From the NCBI GenBank assembly GCA_963843595.1, contig CAWJLG010000006.1, positions 186,001-250,000 of the forward strand: DNA of 64,000 nucleotides, written 5' to 3'. The notes beneath the pieces are model-generated. The model was not told where the DNA came from, did not search any database, and saw only the letters and a list, made by a program, of their open reading frames with translations. This document shows positions 1-7,660 of the stretch, one piece after another (within the stretch, counting starts at the first letter, position 1; each line of letters begins with the position of its first letter). The DNA comes from CAIWHR01 sp963843595 (GTDB lineage Bacteria; Pseudomonadota; Gammaproteobacteria; Burkholderiales; Casimicrobiaceae). Both the position numbers and the translations under genes were made by a program.

Positions 1-198
1 GATGTCGCCGCCGGCCATGAAGTGCCTTCCGGCGCCGCGCAGGACGACCACGCGCAACGTGTCGTCGGCGGCGACCTCCGCGGTGCGCGCGACGAGCGCG
101 TCGACCATGGCGAAATCGAGCGCGTTCAGCGCATCCGGCCGGTTGAGCGTGAGGGTGGCAACGGGACCGTCGCGGGTCAGCAGTACGGTGTCGTTCAT
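1..198 (-). CDS. Enoyl-CoA hydratase/isomerase family protein, N-terminal part
   Basis: The first 66 residues of a crotonase-fold protein are encoded from an ATG at 198 and run off the window. The opening strand pattern, the NRPDALNAL segment (residues about 19-27) and the AGGDI oxyanion-hole segment at the truncated end are typical of enoyl-CoA hydratases and isomerases of fatty-acid or aromatic-acyl beta-oxidation. The substrate cannot be told from this fragment. It lies on the same strand as, and downstream of, the histone-deacetylase-family gene, whose frame runs into it without a stop. Confidence 0.88.
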   Translation of the reverse strand, partial: MNDTVLLTRDGPVATLTLNRPDALNALDFAMVDALVARTAEVAADDTLRVVVLRGAGRHFMAGGDI

Positions 199-282
199 CA
201 GAGGCGGTCCTGGCGTGCGGCGTCGAGCCGGAATGCGACACGAACGGCAAAGTCGCGCCGGAGTGTTCGGGTCGGGAGCTGG

Positions 283-1195
283 TCAAAAGTCTAGCACGCG
301 TCGCCCGTCGTGCCGTTCGAGCGCCGAGTGCCACGGTGGCGAAGTGGATGTCGACGACGTCGTCGACGTTGTCCGCATAGCCTCCCGCCATCGTGATCGC
401 AACCGGAACGCAATTCCGCGCGAGCAGGTCGAGAACGTACGCATCGCGCAGCGCGAGGCCCCGCTTGCTGAGCCGCAGCCGACCCAGCCGGTCACCGGCA
501 TACGGATCGGCGCCGGCGAGGTAGACGGCAAGTTCGGGCCGCGCTCGTGCCAGCGCGTAGGGCAGCGCCGAGCGCAGCGCGGCCAGATAGGCGTCGTCGC
601 CGGTTCCGTCGTCGAATTCGATGTCGAGCCGGCTCGTCTGCTTGCGAAACGGAAAATTGTGACGCCCGTGCAGCGAGACCGTGAAGACCTCCGGGTCGTC
701 CGCGAAGATCGCGGCGGTGCCGTCCCCCTGATGGACGTCGAGATCGACGACGAGCGCCCGCGTCACTCGCCGCTCCGCCTGCAGGACACGTATCGCGACG
801 GCGGCGTCGTTGAACACGCAGAAACCCTCGCCGAACGCACGGTGCGCGTGGTGCGTTCCCCCCGCGAGGTTGATGCCGCAGCCGGAGGCCAGTGCCGAGC
901 GGCACGCGGCAAGCGTCGCCCCAGCCGAGCGTCGCGAGCGCTCCACCATTGCCGGCGACCAGGGAAAACCGATGCGCCGCAGCGCCGGCGCGTCCAGCGT
1001 GCCGGAAGCCACGGCGCGCACGTAGGCCGGATCGTGCGCGAGCGCGAGCTCGGCGTCGGTCGCCGCGTCGGGCACCGACAGCAGATCGGCAGCGACGGTG
1101 GCGACGCGCTCGCGCAGTGCCGCGTACTTGCGCATCGGAAAGCGATGGCCGGTCGGGAGCGGGAGTACGAAGTGGTCGGTGCAGAAGATGCGCAT
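283..1195 (-). CDS. Histone deacetylase family protein (3' end uncertain)
   Basis: Starting at the ATG at 1195, the translation matches the bacterial HDAC/AcuC/acetylpolyamine amidohydrolase superfamily, zinc-dependent deacetylases acting on acetyl-lysine or acetylpolyamine-type substrates. Visible active-site elements are GGTHHA (His115, His116), DLDVH (Asp153, His155 as zinc ligands) and AGADPYAGD (Asp230). The recognisable fold ends near residue 290 (MAGGYADNVDDVVDIHF), where homologues normally stop, but this frame has no stop codon before the window edge and overlaps the downstream hydratase gene. The listed 3' end is therefore where homology ends, next to a stop in a neighbouring frame (TGA at 285-283), and an indel near 285-320 is suspected. 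It follows the COG3146 gene on the same strand with a 28-nt gap, so the two are probably co-transcribed. Confidence 0.8.
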
Positions 1196-1223
1196 TGCCG
1201 CGTGGAAACGGGAGAGGTCGCGG

Positions 1224-2384
1224 TCACGGCTTCCGGAACGGCCCGGCGCTCTCGAGCTCGTCGACGGTATGTTCGACGTCGATGCGCTCGCGCGCGCAGA
1301 AGGCGGCGATCGCCGCGGCGAAGTCGAGGTCGGCGATGACGTGAGCCGAGCGTGTGGTGACCGGCATCAGCCCGCGGGCGAGCTTGTGCAGCCCTTGTGC
1401 GCCGCCCTCGAAGCGGGCAATACGGCGCTCGAGGCAGAACTCGAGGGCCTGGTAGTAGCAGGCTTCGAAATGCAGGCCCGGCAGATAGTCGATGGCGCCC
1501 CAGTAGCGACCCCAGAGCGCCGCGGAGTCGAAAATGTCGAGCGCGGCGCAGATCGGCCGGCCACTGCGGTATCCGGTCACGAGCAGGATATTCCCGGGCA
1601 TCGTCGCGCCGATGCGCGCGAAAAACTCGGGCGTCAGGTAGGGCGTCGACCGATGCGCATGGTACGTTGCCTCGTAGCAGCGGAAGAAGAATGCCCAGTC
1701 GGCGCCGGTCAGCTCCGAACCCACGCGGCGCACGAACGTGACACCCGCCTCGGCGAGCCGACGGCGCTCCTGCTTCACCTTCTTGCGCTTGTCGTGGTTG
1801 AAGGTGGCCAGGTAGGCCGCGAAATCGGCGCAGCCCGGATTGTCCCAGCGGAATTGCACGCCGGTGCGCACGAGCAGCTGCGCTTCGTCACAGGCACGGG
1901 CGTCGGCGTCGTCGATGAAGAGCAGGTGCAGCGACGAGTGCCGGGCCCCGCCGCCGACCCGTGCGACGGCGTGCGCGAGCAGCGTGGCGCGTGTTGCGGC
2001 ATCGCGTGCGATCAGACGCGGGCCCGGGGCAGGCGTGAACGGGATCGCCGCGACGAGCTTCGGATAGTAGCGGCGACCGTGGCGACGGTAGGCTTCGGCC
2101 CACGCCCAGTCGAACACGTATTCGCCGTAGGAGTGCGACTTTTCGTAGAGCGGCACCGCGCCGGCCAGCCGATCACCGATCCACGCGGTCAGGTAGCACG
2201 GACGCCAGCCGGTCCGCGACGACGCGCATCCGGTGGCATGCAGCGCGTCCAGAAAGGCGTGCGACAGGAGCGGCTGCCCGGGGACGAGCGCATCCCACTC
2301 CGCGGGCCCGATGGCCTCGAGCGGCACGTCGTCGCGCACCACGATCGGGGAGGCGACGGATGAGGCGGCGGAGGGGCGAGGCAT
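1224..2384 (-). CDS. GNAT-like N-acetyltransferase, COG3146/DUF482 family
   Basis: A 386-residue protein of the COG3146 (DUF482) family, which is related to GNAT and FemAB-type aminoacyl or acetyl transferases. Typical blocks include the N-terminal PLLSHAFLDAL, FNHDKRKKVKQERRRL in the middle and FEGGAQGLHKLARG near the C-terminus. Its substrate is not established; the name rests on family resemblance. The ATG at 2384 is preferred over an upstream TTG at 2426 because conservation begins later and the TTG lies close to the divergent nadE gene. It heads a minus-strand run with the HDAC-family and hydratase genes. Confidence 0.8.
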   Translation of the reverse strand: MPRPSAASSVASPIVVRDDVPLEAIGPAEWDALVPGQPLLSHAFLDALHATGCASSRTGWRPCYLTAWIGDRLAGAVPLYEKSHSYGEYVFDWAWAEAYRRHGRRYYPKLVAAIPFTPAPGPRLIARDAATRATLLAHAVARVGGGARHSSLHLLFIDDADARACDEAQLLVRTGVQFRWDNPGCADFAAYLATFNHDKRKKVKQERRRLAEAGVTFVRRVGSELTGADWAFFFRCYEATYHAHRSTPYLTPEFFARIGATMPGNILLVTGYRSGRPICAALDIFDSAALWGRYWGAIDYLPGLHFEACYYQALEFCLERRIARFEGGAQGLHKLARGLMPVTTRSAHVIADLDFAAAIAAFCARERIDVEHTVDELESAGPFRKP

Positions 2385-2466
2385 CGACAAGGGTCGGATT
2401 GTCGCGTGCGAACGCCCCGTGGGCAAGGCGGCAGGAGAATCATGCCCGGGGACTCCATCGGCAGCG

Positions 2467-2475
2467 TGCTAAGAT
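2467..2475 (+). promoter_or_regulatory. Extended -10 promoter element for nadE (possible leaderless transcript)
   Basis: The string TGCTAAGAT matches an extended -10 (TGn plus TAAGAT) and ends 7 nt before the nadE ATG. No good -35 or Shine-Dalgarno sequence is visible, so transcription may start at or beside the start codon. This is inference from motif spacing. Confidence 0.45.
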
Positions 2476-2482
2476 TTTTCGC

Positions 2483-4138
2483 ATGCAGATCGCGCTGGCC
2501 CAGCTCAATCAGACCGTCGGCGATCTCACCGGAAATGCGCGTGCGATCCAGGCGGCGGCAGCCGAGGGCGAGCGCGCCGGCGCGCGCCTCGTCGTCACGC
2601 CCGAACTCTCGCTGTGCGGCTATCCGCCGGAGGATCTGCTGCTGCGCCCGGCCTTCGTCGACGCGTGCGCGCGCGAGCTCGCGGCGCTGGCCGAGCGGTC
2701 GACGCACACGGCCGTCGTCGTCGGCTTTCCCGAGCGCGACGGTGGAAAGTGCTACAACGCGCTCGCGGTACTGCGCGGCGGCGGCGTGGCCGCCGTGTAT
2801 CGCAAGCAGCAGTTGCCGAACTACACGGTCTTCGACGAGGAGCGCTATTTCGAGCCCGGCCACGCGCCGTGCGTGATCGATGTCGAAGGCCTGCGCTGCG
2901 GACTCATCGTGTGCGAGGACGTCTGGTTTCCCGATTCGTCACGGCAGGCGAAGGCCGCAGGCGCGGAGCTCGTCGTCGTGGCCAACGGCTCTCCGTATCA
3001 CACACGGCAGCACGTCATGCGGCGCGAGCAGGTGGCGGCGCGGGCGCGCGAAACCGGCTTGCCGTTCGTCTACGTCAATCGGGTCGGCGGTCAGGACGAA
3101 CTCGTCTTCGACGGCGCGTCGTTCGTCACCGACGCCGCGGGCGAGGTCGTGCAGCAGCTGCCGGCGTGGCACGAGACGATGGCGCTCGTGACGTTCGACC
3201 GTGCAACACCCAAGCCGGTGCGCGGGGGACTCGACCCGCGCCTCGAGTACCACGTTTACGAGGCGCTGGTGATGGGTGTGCGCGACTATGTCGCCAAGAA
3301 CCGGTTTCCGGGCGTGCTGCTCGGCCTGTCGGGCGGCGTCGACTCGGCGCTGACGCTTGCCGTGGCGGTCGACGCGCTCGGTCGCGACCGCGTGCGCGCG
3401 GTGATGATGCCCTCGCCGTACAACGCGCCGATAAGTCTCCATGACGCGCGCGAAATGGCGGGTATTCTCGGCGTGCGTTACGACGAGATCCCGATCGAGC
3501 CGATGTTCAGCGGTTTTATCGGGCGCCTCGCCCACGAGTTCAAGGGGATTCCGGTCGACGCGACGGAGGAGAACATCCAGGCGCGGATCCGCGGAACGCT
3601 GCTGATGGCGCTGTCCAACAAGTTCGGCTCGATCGTGCTGACGACCGGCAACAAGTCGGAAATGGCGGTCGGGTACGCGACGCTCTACGGCGACATGGCC
3701 GGCGGCTTCGGGGTCCTGAAGGACATCAGCAAGACGCTGGTGTATCGCCTGTGCCGGTACCGCAACGGTCTCGGACGCGTCATTCCCGAGCGCATCATCA
3801 CGCGGCCGCCGTCGGCCGAGCTGCGTCCGAATCAGGTCGACCAGGACTCGCTGCCGCCCTACGACGCGCTCGACGGCATTCTCGAAGCCTACGTGGAGCA
3901 GAACCGCAGCCCGGCCGAAATCGTCGCGCTGGGCTACGCGGCGGAGCATGTCCGACGGGTCGTGCGCCTGATCAAGATCAGCGAATACAAGCGGCGCCAG
4001 GCAGCGGTCGGCATCCGCATCACGCCGCGCGGGTTCGGCAAGGACTGGCGCTACCCGATCACGTCGGCATGGGCCGATTGGAACGACGCCGACGCGGCGC
4101 CGTCCGCTGGAACCGGCGACGGCCATGGTGTAAAGTGA
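2483..4138 (+). CDS. nadE: Glutamine-dependent NAD+ synthase
   Basis: A 551-residue two-domain enzyme that amidates nicotinic acid adenine dinucleotide to NAD+ using ATP and glutamine. The N-terminal nitrilase-type glutaminase domain shows the Glu-Lys-Cys triad (Glu41 in TPELSL, Lys108 in YRKQQLPNY, Cys144 in VCEDVW). The C-terminal synthetase domain carries the PP-loop SGGVDS at 283-288 and later TTGNKSEMAVGY. Length is normal for the glutamine-dependent form. The ATG at 2483 is where the nitrilase fold begins and follows an extended -10 by 7 nt. The PII gene starts 25 nt after its stop, a nadE-glnB arrangement known from betaproteobacteria such as Herbaspirillum. Confidence 0.97.
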   Translation: MQIALAQLNQTVGDLTGNARAIQAAAAEGERAGARLVVTPELSLCGYPPEDLLLRPAFVDACARELAALAERSTHTAVVVGFPERDGGKCYNALAVLRGGGVAAVYRKQQLPNYTVFDEERYFEPGHAPCVIDVEGLRCGLIVCEDVWFPDSSRQAKAAGAELVVVANGSPYHTRQHVMRREQVAARARETGLPFVYVNRVGGQDELVFDGASFVTDAAGEVVQQLPAWHETMALVTFDRATPKPVRGGLDPRLEYHVYEALVMGVRDYVAKNRFPGVLLGLSGGVDSALTLAVAVDALGRDRVRAVMMPSPYNAPISLHDAREMAGILGVRYDEIPIEPMFSGFIGRLAHEFKGIPVDATEENIQARIRGTLLMALSNKFGSIVLTTGNKSEMAVGYATLYGDMAGGFGVLKDISKTLVYRLCRYRNGLGRVIPERIITRPPSAELRPNQVDQDSLPPYDALDGILEAYVEQNRSPAEIVALGYAAEHVRRVVRLIKISEYKRRQAAVGIRITPRGFGKDWRYPITSAWADWNDADAAPSAGTGDGHGVK

Positions 4139-4163
4139 AAGCTTCGATTCCGGTGCGAAGCCC

Positions 4164-4502
4164 ATGAAGAAAATCGAAGCCGTCATCAAGCCGTTCAAGC
4201 TCGACGAAGTGCGCGAGGCGCTGTCCGAGATCGGCGTCACGGGACTCACGGTGTCCGAGGTCAAGGGCTTCGGCCGGCAAAAGGGCCACACGGAGCTCTA
4301 TCGCGGCGCCGAGTACGTCGTCGACTTTCTGCCCAAGGTCAAGGTCGAACTGATCCTCGCCGACGGCGATGTCGAACGGGCGATCGAAGCGATCATCAAG
4401 GCGGCCCGGACCGGCAAGATCGGCGACGGCAAGATCTTCGTCACGGCCGTCGAGCAGGTGGTGCGCATCCGCACCGGCGAGAGCGGCGAGGCGGCGGTCT
4501 AG
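4164..4502 (+). CDS. glnB: Nitrogen regulatory protein P-II
   Basis: A 112-residue PII signal transducer. It senses 2-oxoglutarate and ATP/ADP and, through reversible uridylylation, controls targets such as the GlnE adenylyltransferase (encoded in this window at 17191-19974) and NtrB. The T-loop with the uridylylated Tyr51 in RGAEYVVDF, the B-loop KIGDGKIF and the C-terminal VVRIRTGE are intact. The choice of glnB over glnK rests on the position after nadE and the absence of an adjacent amtB, so the paralogue name is less certain than the family. Confidence 0.93.
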   Translation: MKKIEAVIKPFKLDEVREALSEIGVTGLTVSEVKGFGRQKGHTELYRGAEYVVDFLPKVKVELILADGDVERAIEAIIKAARTGKIGDGKIFVTAVEQVVRIRTGESGEAAV

Positions 4503-4556
4503 CAGATCCGCACAGCGGCCGGGCGACGCCCGGCGTCGACAACGGGAGACGGCATC

Positions 4557-4988
4557 ATGTCCTTCGCAAGCGAGTTCCGCGATTTCGCGGTCAAGGGTAG
4601 CGTCGTCGATCTCGCGGTCGGCGTCATCATCGGCGGTGCGTTCGGCAAGATCGTCGATTCGCTGGTCAAGGACCTCATCATGCCCGTCGTCGGCAGGATC
4701 TTCGGCGGGCTCGATTTCTCGAACTGGTTCATTACGCTCGGCAATCCGCCCGCCGGATACACCGGTCCGATGACCTACGAGGCGTTGACCAAGGCGGGGG
4801 TACCGCTTTTCGCCTACGGCAATTTCATCACCGTCGCGATCAATTTCGCGATTCTCGCGTTCATCATCTTTCTGATGGTCAAGCAGATCAACCGGCTGAA
4901 GAAGCAAGCGCCGCCTCCGGCACCCGCGCCGACGCCCGAGGACGTGCTGCTGCTGCGCGAGATCCGCGACTCGCTCAAGAAGAAGTAG
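4557..4988 (+). CDS. mscL: Large-conductance mechanosensitive channel
   Basis: A 143-residue inner-membrane channel that opens under membrane tension to release solutes during hypo-osmotic shock. The conserved N-terminus (FRDFAVKGSVVDLAVGVIIG, residues about 7-26) includes the pore-lining first membrane helix. A periplasmic loop follows, then a second helix (about 84-105) and a charged C-terminal helix. The ATG at 4557 follows a GGGAGA ribosome-binding site. It lies 54 nt after glnB and may share its transcript, although no functional link is implied. Confidence 0.95.
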   Translation: MSFASEFRDFAVKGSVVDLAVGVIIGGAFGKIVDSLVKDLIMPVVGRIFGGLDFSNWFITLGNPPAGYTGPMTYEALTKAGVPLFAYGNFITVAINFAILAFIIFLMVKQINRLKKQAPPPAPAPTPEDVLLLREIRDSLKKK

Positions 4989-5351
4989 CCCATCGGCACG
5001 GCGCACCGGGTGCGTCGGAGCATATCGCGGGTGCGCCCTGCGGTGCCGCGTCCCGCGTCGGACGCGCTCCGCGCGGCAAGTCGAGGGAACTGTAACGGGT
5101 CGCGGAACAGCGGCGTATCGGCGCTGCGTTGGCACGATGAATGTGTCGCGTTCGCGATGACTTGCGGCGCGATTGACGCGTCGGTGGCCGACGGACATTG
5201 ACCGCCCGCGGCGGGTTTGCCAGAATCCATCCAATTTCGCACGGACCGGCGCGGCTGCATGGGTACGACGCCCGCCGGCACCGCAAGACGGCCAGGTAGC
5301 CCCGGAAGGCCGCACGCTTCCCGCAATCTCATCGAGGCTCTGGAGGATTCC
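4989..5351. other. Intergenic region upstream of the liv-type operon
   Basis: This 363-bp gap holds no convincing gene; the short frames are high-GC background. A small GC-rich palindrome just after mscL lacks a T-run. The recognisable parts are a promoter-like pair at 5198-5226 and a strong ribosome-binding site (GGAGG) just before 5352. Confidence 0.5.
5198..5226 (+). promoter_or_regulatory. Putative sigma-70 promoter of the branched-chain ABC transporter operon
   Basis: TTGACC (5198-5203) and CAGAAT (5221-5226) are separated by exactly 17 bp. The pair lies about 125 nt upstream of the binding-protein start, with no competing gene between. The assignment is by consensus only. Confidence 0.4.
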
Positions 5352-6515
5352 ATGCACGTCCGCAATCTGTTGCCGGCGCTGTCCGCCGGAATCGCGCTCG
5401 CCGTCTCCGGCGCGGCGCTCCCCGCCTGGGCCGACATCAACGTCGGTGTCACGCTGTCGGCGACCGGCCCGGCCGCATCGCTGGGCATTCCCGAGAAGAA
5501 CACCTTCGACCTCCTGCCGACCACGATCGGTGGAGAGAAGGTGAACTGGATCATCCTCGACGACGCGTCGGACACGACCAAGGCGGTGACGAACACGCGC
5601 AAGCTGATCGCCGAGGACAAGGTCGACGTCATCGTCGGTTCCACCATCACCCCGAACTCGCTGGCGATGGTCGACGTCGTCGCCGACGCCGAAACGCCGA
5701 TGATCTCGATGGCGGCGTCCGCTGCGATCGTCAATCCGGCCAATCCGAAGACGAGGTGGGTGTTCAAGACGCCGCAGAACGATGCATTGATGGCCGACGC
5801 GATCGCCGTGCACATGAAGGCCAACGGCGTCAAGACGATGGGCTACATCGGCTTCGCCGACGCCTATGGCGACGGCTGGCTCGCCGAGATGCGGCGGTCG
5901 GCGCAGACGGCTGGCATCAAGATCGTGGCCGAGGAGAAGTACAACCGCAACGACGCTTCCGTGACGGGGCAGGTGCTGAAGCTCATCGCCGCGAATCCGG
6001 ACGCGGTGCTGATCGGCGCGGCGGGCACGCCGGGAGCGACGCCGCAGAAGGAGCTCGTCGCCCGCAACTACAAGGGCAAGATCTACCAGACGCACGGTAT
6101 TGCGAACCCGGACTTCCTGCGCGTTGCCGGCAAGGACGCCAACGGCACGGTTCTGCCGATCGGTCCGATGCTGGTCTACGAACAGCTGCCGGACAGCAAT
6201 CCGCTCAAGAAATCGGCGGCGGAGTACATCAACAAGTACGAGGCCAAGTACGGCAAGGATACGCGTTCGACGTTCGGCGGCCATGCATGGGACGCGTACC
6301 TGCTGCTCGCGCGGGCGGTTCCGGAGGCGCAGAAGAAGGCGAAGCCCGGGACCAAGGAGTTCCGCGCGGCCCTGCGCGATGCTCTCGAAAACACCAAGGA
6401 GCTGGTCGCCTCGCACGGCGTCTTCACGATGACGCCGCAGGATCACAACGGGCTGGACAACCGTGCGCGGACGATGATCAAGATCGAAAACGGCAAGTGG
6501 GTCCTCGCGAAGTGA
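5352..6515 (+). CDS. Branched-chain amino-acid-type ABC transporter substrate-binding protein
   Basis: A 387-residue periplasmic receptor of the type 1 (LivJ/LivK, HAAT) fold. A Sec signal peptide covers about residues 1-25 (MHVRNL, hydrophobic core, PAWA followed by DINVG). Conserved elements include the GVTLSATGPAASLG opening, VIVGSTITPNSLAM and DAYGDGW. The ATG at 5352 follows a GGAGG ribosome-binding site. It is the first gene of a complete importer (receptor, LivH, LivM-LivG fusion, LivF) but is followed by a strong intrinsic terminator, which should make the receptor more abundant than the membrane parts. The true substrate may be a branched-chain amino acid, an amide or an aromatic acid. 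Confidence 0.93.
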   Translation: MHVRNLLPALSAGIALAVSGAALPAWADINVGVTLSATGPAASLGIPEKNTFDLLPTTIGGEKVNWIILDDASDTTKAVTNTRKLIAEDKVDVIVGSTITPNSLAMVDVVADAETPMISMAASAAIVNPANPKTRWVFKTPQNDALMADAIAVHMKANGVKTMGYIGFADAYGDGWLAEMRRSAQTAGIKIVAEEKYNRNDASVTGQVLKLIAANPDAVLIGAAGTPGATPQKELVARNYKGKIYQTHGIANPDFLRVAGKDANGTVLPIGPMLVYEQLPDSNPLKKSAAEYINKYEAKYGKDTRSTFGGHAWDAYLLLARAVPEAQKKAKPGTKEFRAALRDALENTKELVASHGVFTMTPQDHNGLDNRARTMIKIENGKWVLAK

Positions 6516-6531
6516 CCTGAAGCTGACATGA

Positions 6532-6565
6532 GGCCGGCGGCGGTGCGACCGTCGCCGGCCTTTTT
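6532..6565 (+). terminator. Intrinsic terminator or attenuator between receptor and permease genes
   Basis: Two 13-base arms, beginning GGCCGGCG and ending CGCCGGCC and with a single mismatch, close a GCG loop. They are followed directly by TTTTT. The hairpin lies between the receptor stop and the LivH start, so it probably sets the receptor-to-permease ratio by partial read-through. Confidence 0.88.
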
Positions 6566-6591
6566 GTTGCCGCAGGACGTTCCCGCCGGCG

Positions 6592-7650
6592 ATGGACCTC
6601 TCGATATTCGCGCTGCTGGTGCAGGACGGCATCACCAACGGCGCGGTCTACGCGCTGCTGGCGCTGGCGCTGGTGCTGGTCTTCGCGGTGACGCGGGTGA
6701 TCTGGATCCCGTCGGGCGAATTCGTGACCTACGGCACGCTGACGCTTGCCGCGCTGCAGCCGGTGAGCAACGCACCGCCGGCGAATCCTCCCGGAACGAT
6801 CGCGCTGGTCGTCGGCATGGCCGTCGTCGCCGGGGCGATGGAGTTCTTCGCCTGCGCCCGCCACGGCGAGATCGCACGGTTTCCGGCCCGGCTGCTGAAA
6901 TGGACGGGACTGCCGCTGGTGATCGCCGCGGCGGCGTGGTGGCTCGCGCGGATCGAGCTCCCGCTGTGGGCGCAGATCCTCGTGGCGCTGGCACTGGTGA
7001 CCACACTCGGACCGCTCCTCTACCGCATCGCCTATCAGCCGCTGGCGGAGGCCAGCGTGCTGGTGCTGCTGATTGTTTCGGTCGCCGTGCATTTCGCGCT
7101 GACCGGTCTCGGCCTGCTGTTCTTCGGCGCGGAAGGGTCGCGCACGCCGCCGTTCTCGTCGGAGTCCTTCCAGCTCGGAACGATCACCGTCAGTCTGCAG
7201 AGCCTGCTGGTCGTGCTCACGAGCATTGCGCTGATCGCGGCACTCGCGCTGTTCTTCGGCCGCACGCTGTTCGGCAAGGCGCTGCGGGCGACGGCGCTGA
7301 ACCGCGTGGGTGCCCGTCTGGTCGGCGTCTCTCCCAATCTCGCCGGCACGGTGACGTTCACGCTGGCCGCATTGCTCTGCGCGTTTTCGGGCGTTCTGAT
7401 CGGACCGATCACGACCGTCTACTACGACTCGGGATTCCTGGTGAGCCTGAAGGGCTTCGTCGGGGCGATCATCGGCGGCCTCGTCAGCTATCCGCTGGCC
7501 GCCGCGGGCGCGATGCTGGTGGGGCTGCTCGAAGCGTTCGCCTCGTTCTGGGCGAGCGGCTTCAAGGAGGTCATCGTGTTCACGCTGATCATTCCCGTGC
7601 TCCTGTGGCGCAGCCTGACCGCGCACCATCATGAAGAAGACGACGAATAG
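6592..7650 (+). CDS. livH: Branched-chain amino-acid-type ABC transporter permease (LivH)
   Basis: A 352-residue inner-membrane permease with many hydrophobic segments. The LivH N-terminus (QDGITNGAVYALLALALVL) and the conserved RATALNRVGARLVGV cytoplasmic coupling region are visible. It is longer than E. coli LivH (about 308 residues) because of an extra segment between the first helices (residues about 45-130), as seen in many proteobacterial relatives. The gene follows the terminator at 6532-6565 and ends inside the start region of the next gene, consistent with translational coupling. Confidence 0.92.
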   Translation: MDLSIFALLVQDGITNGAVYALLALALVLVFAVTRVIWIPSGEFVTYGTLTLAALQPVSNAPPANPPGTIALVVGMAVVAGAMEFFACARHGEIARFPARLLKWTGLPLVIAAAAWWLARIELPLWAQILVALALVTTLGPLLYRIAYQPLAEASVLVLLIVSVAVHFALTGLGLLFFGAEGSRTPPFSSESFQLGTITVSLQSLLVVLTSIALIAALALFFGRTLFGKALRATALNRVGARLVGVSPNLAGTVTFTLAALLCAFSGVLIGPITTVYYDSGFLVSLKGFVGAIIGGLVSYPLAAAGAMLVGLLEAFASFWASGFKEVIVFTLIIPVLLWRSLTAHHHEEDDE

Positions 7651-7660
7651 GGGGCTGCCG

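Noticed and set aside
2..1339. A 445-codon plus-strand open frame at the window start
   Set aside because: It is antisense to the HDAC-family and hydratase genes, its composition is Arg-rich, and it matches no family. High-GC DNA gives such shadow frames.
4059..6638. An 859-codon minus-strand open frame
   Set aside because: It lies antisense to glnB, mscL and the ABC receptor, all clearly real, and its Arg/Asp/His-rich content is typical of a shadow.
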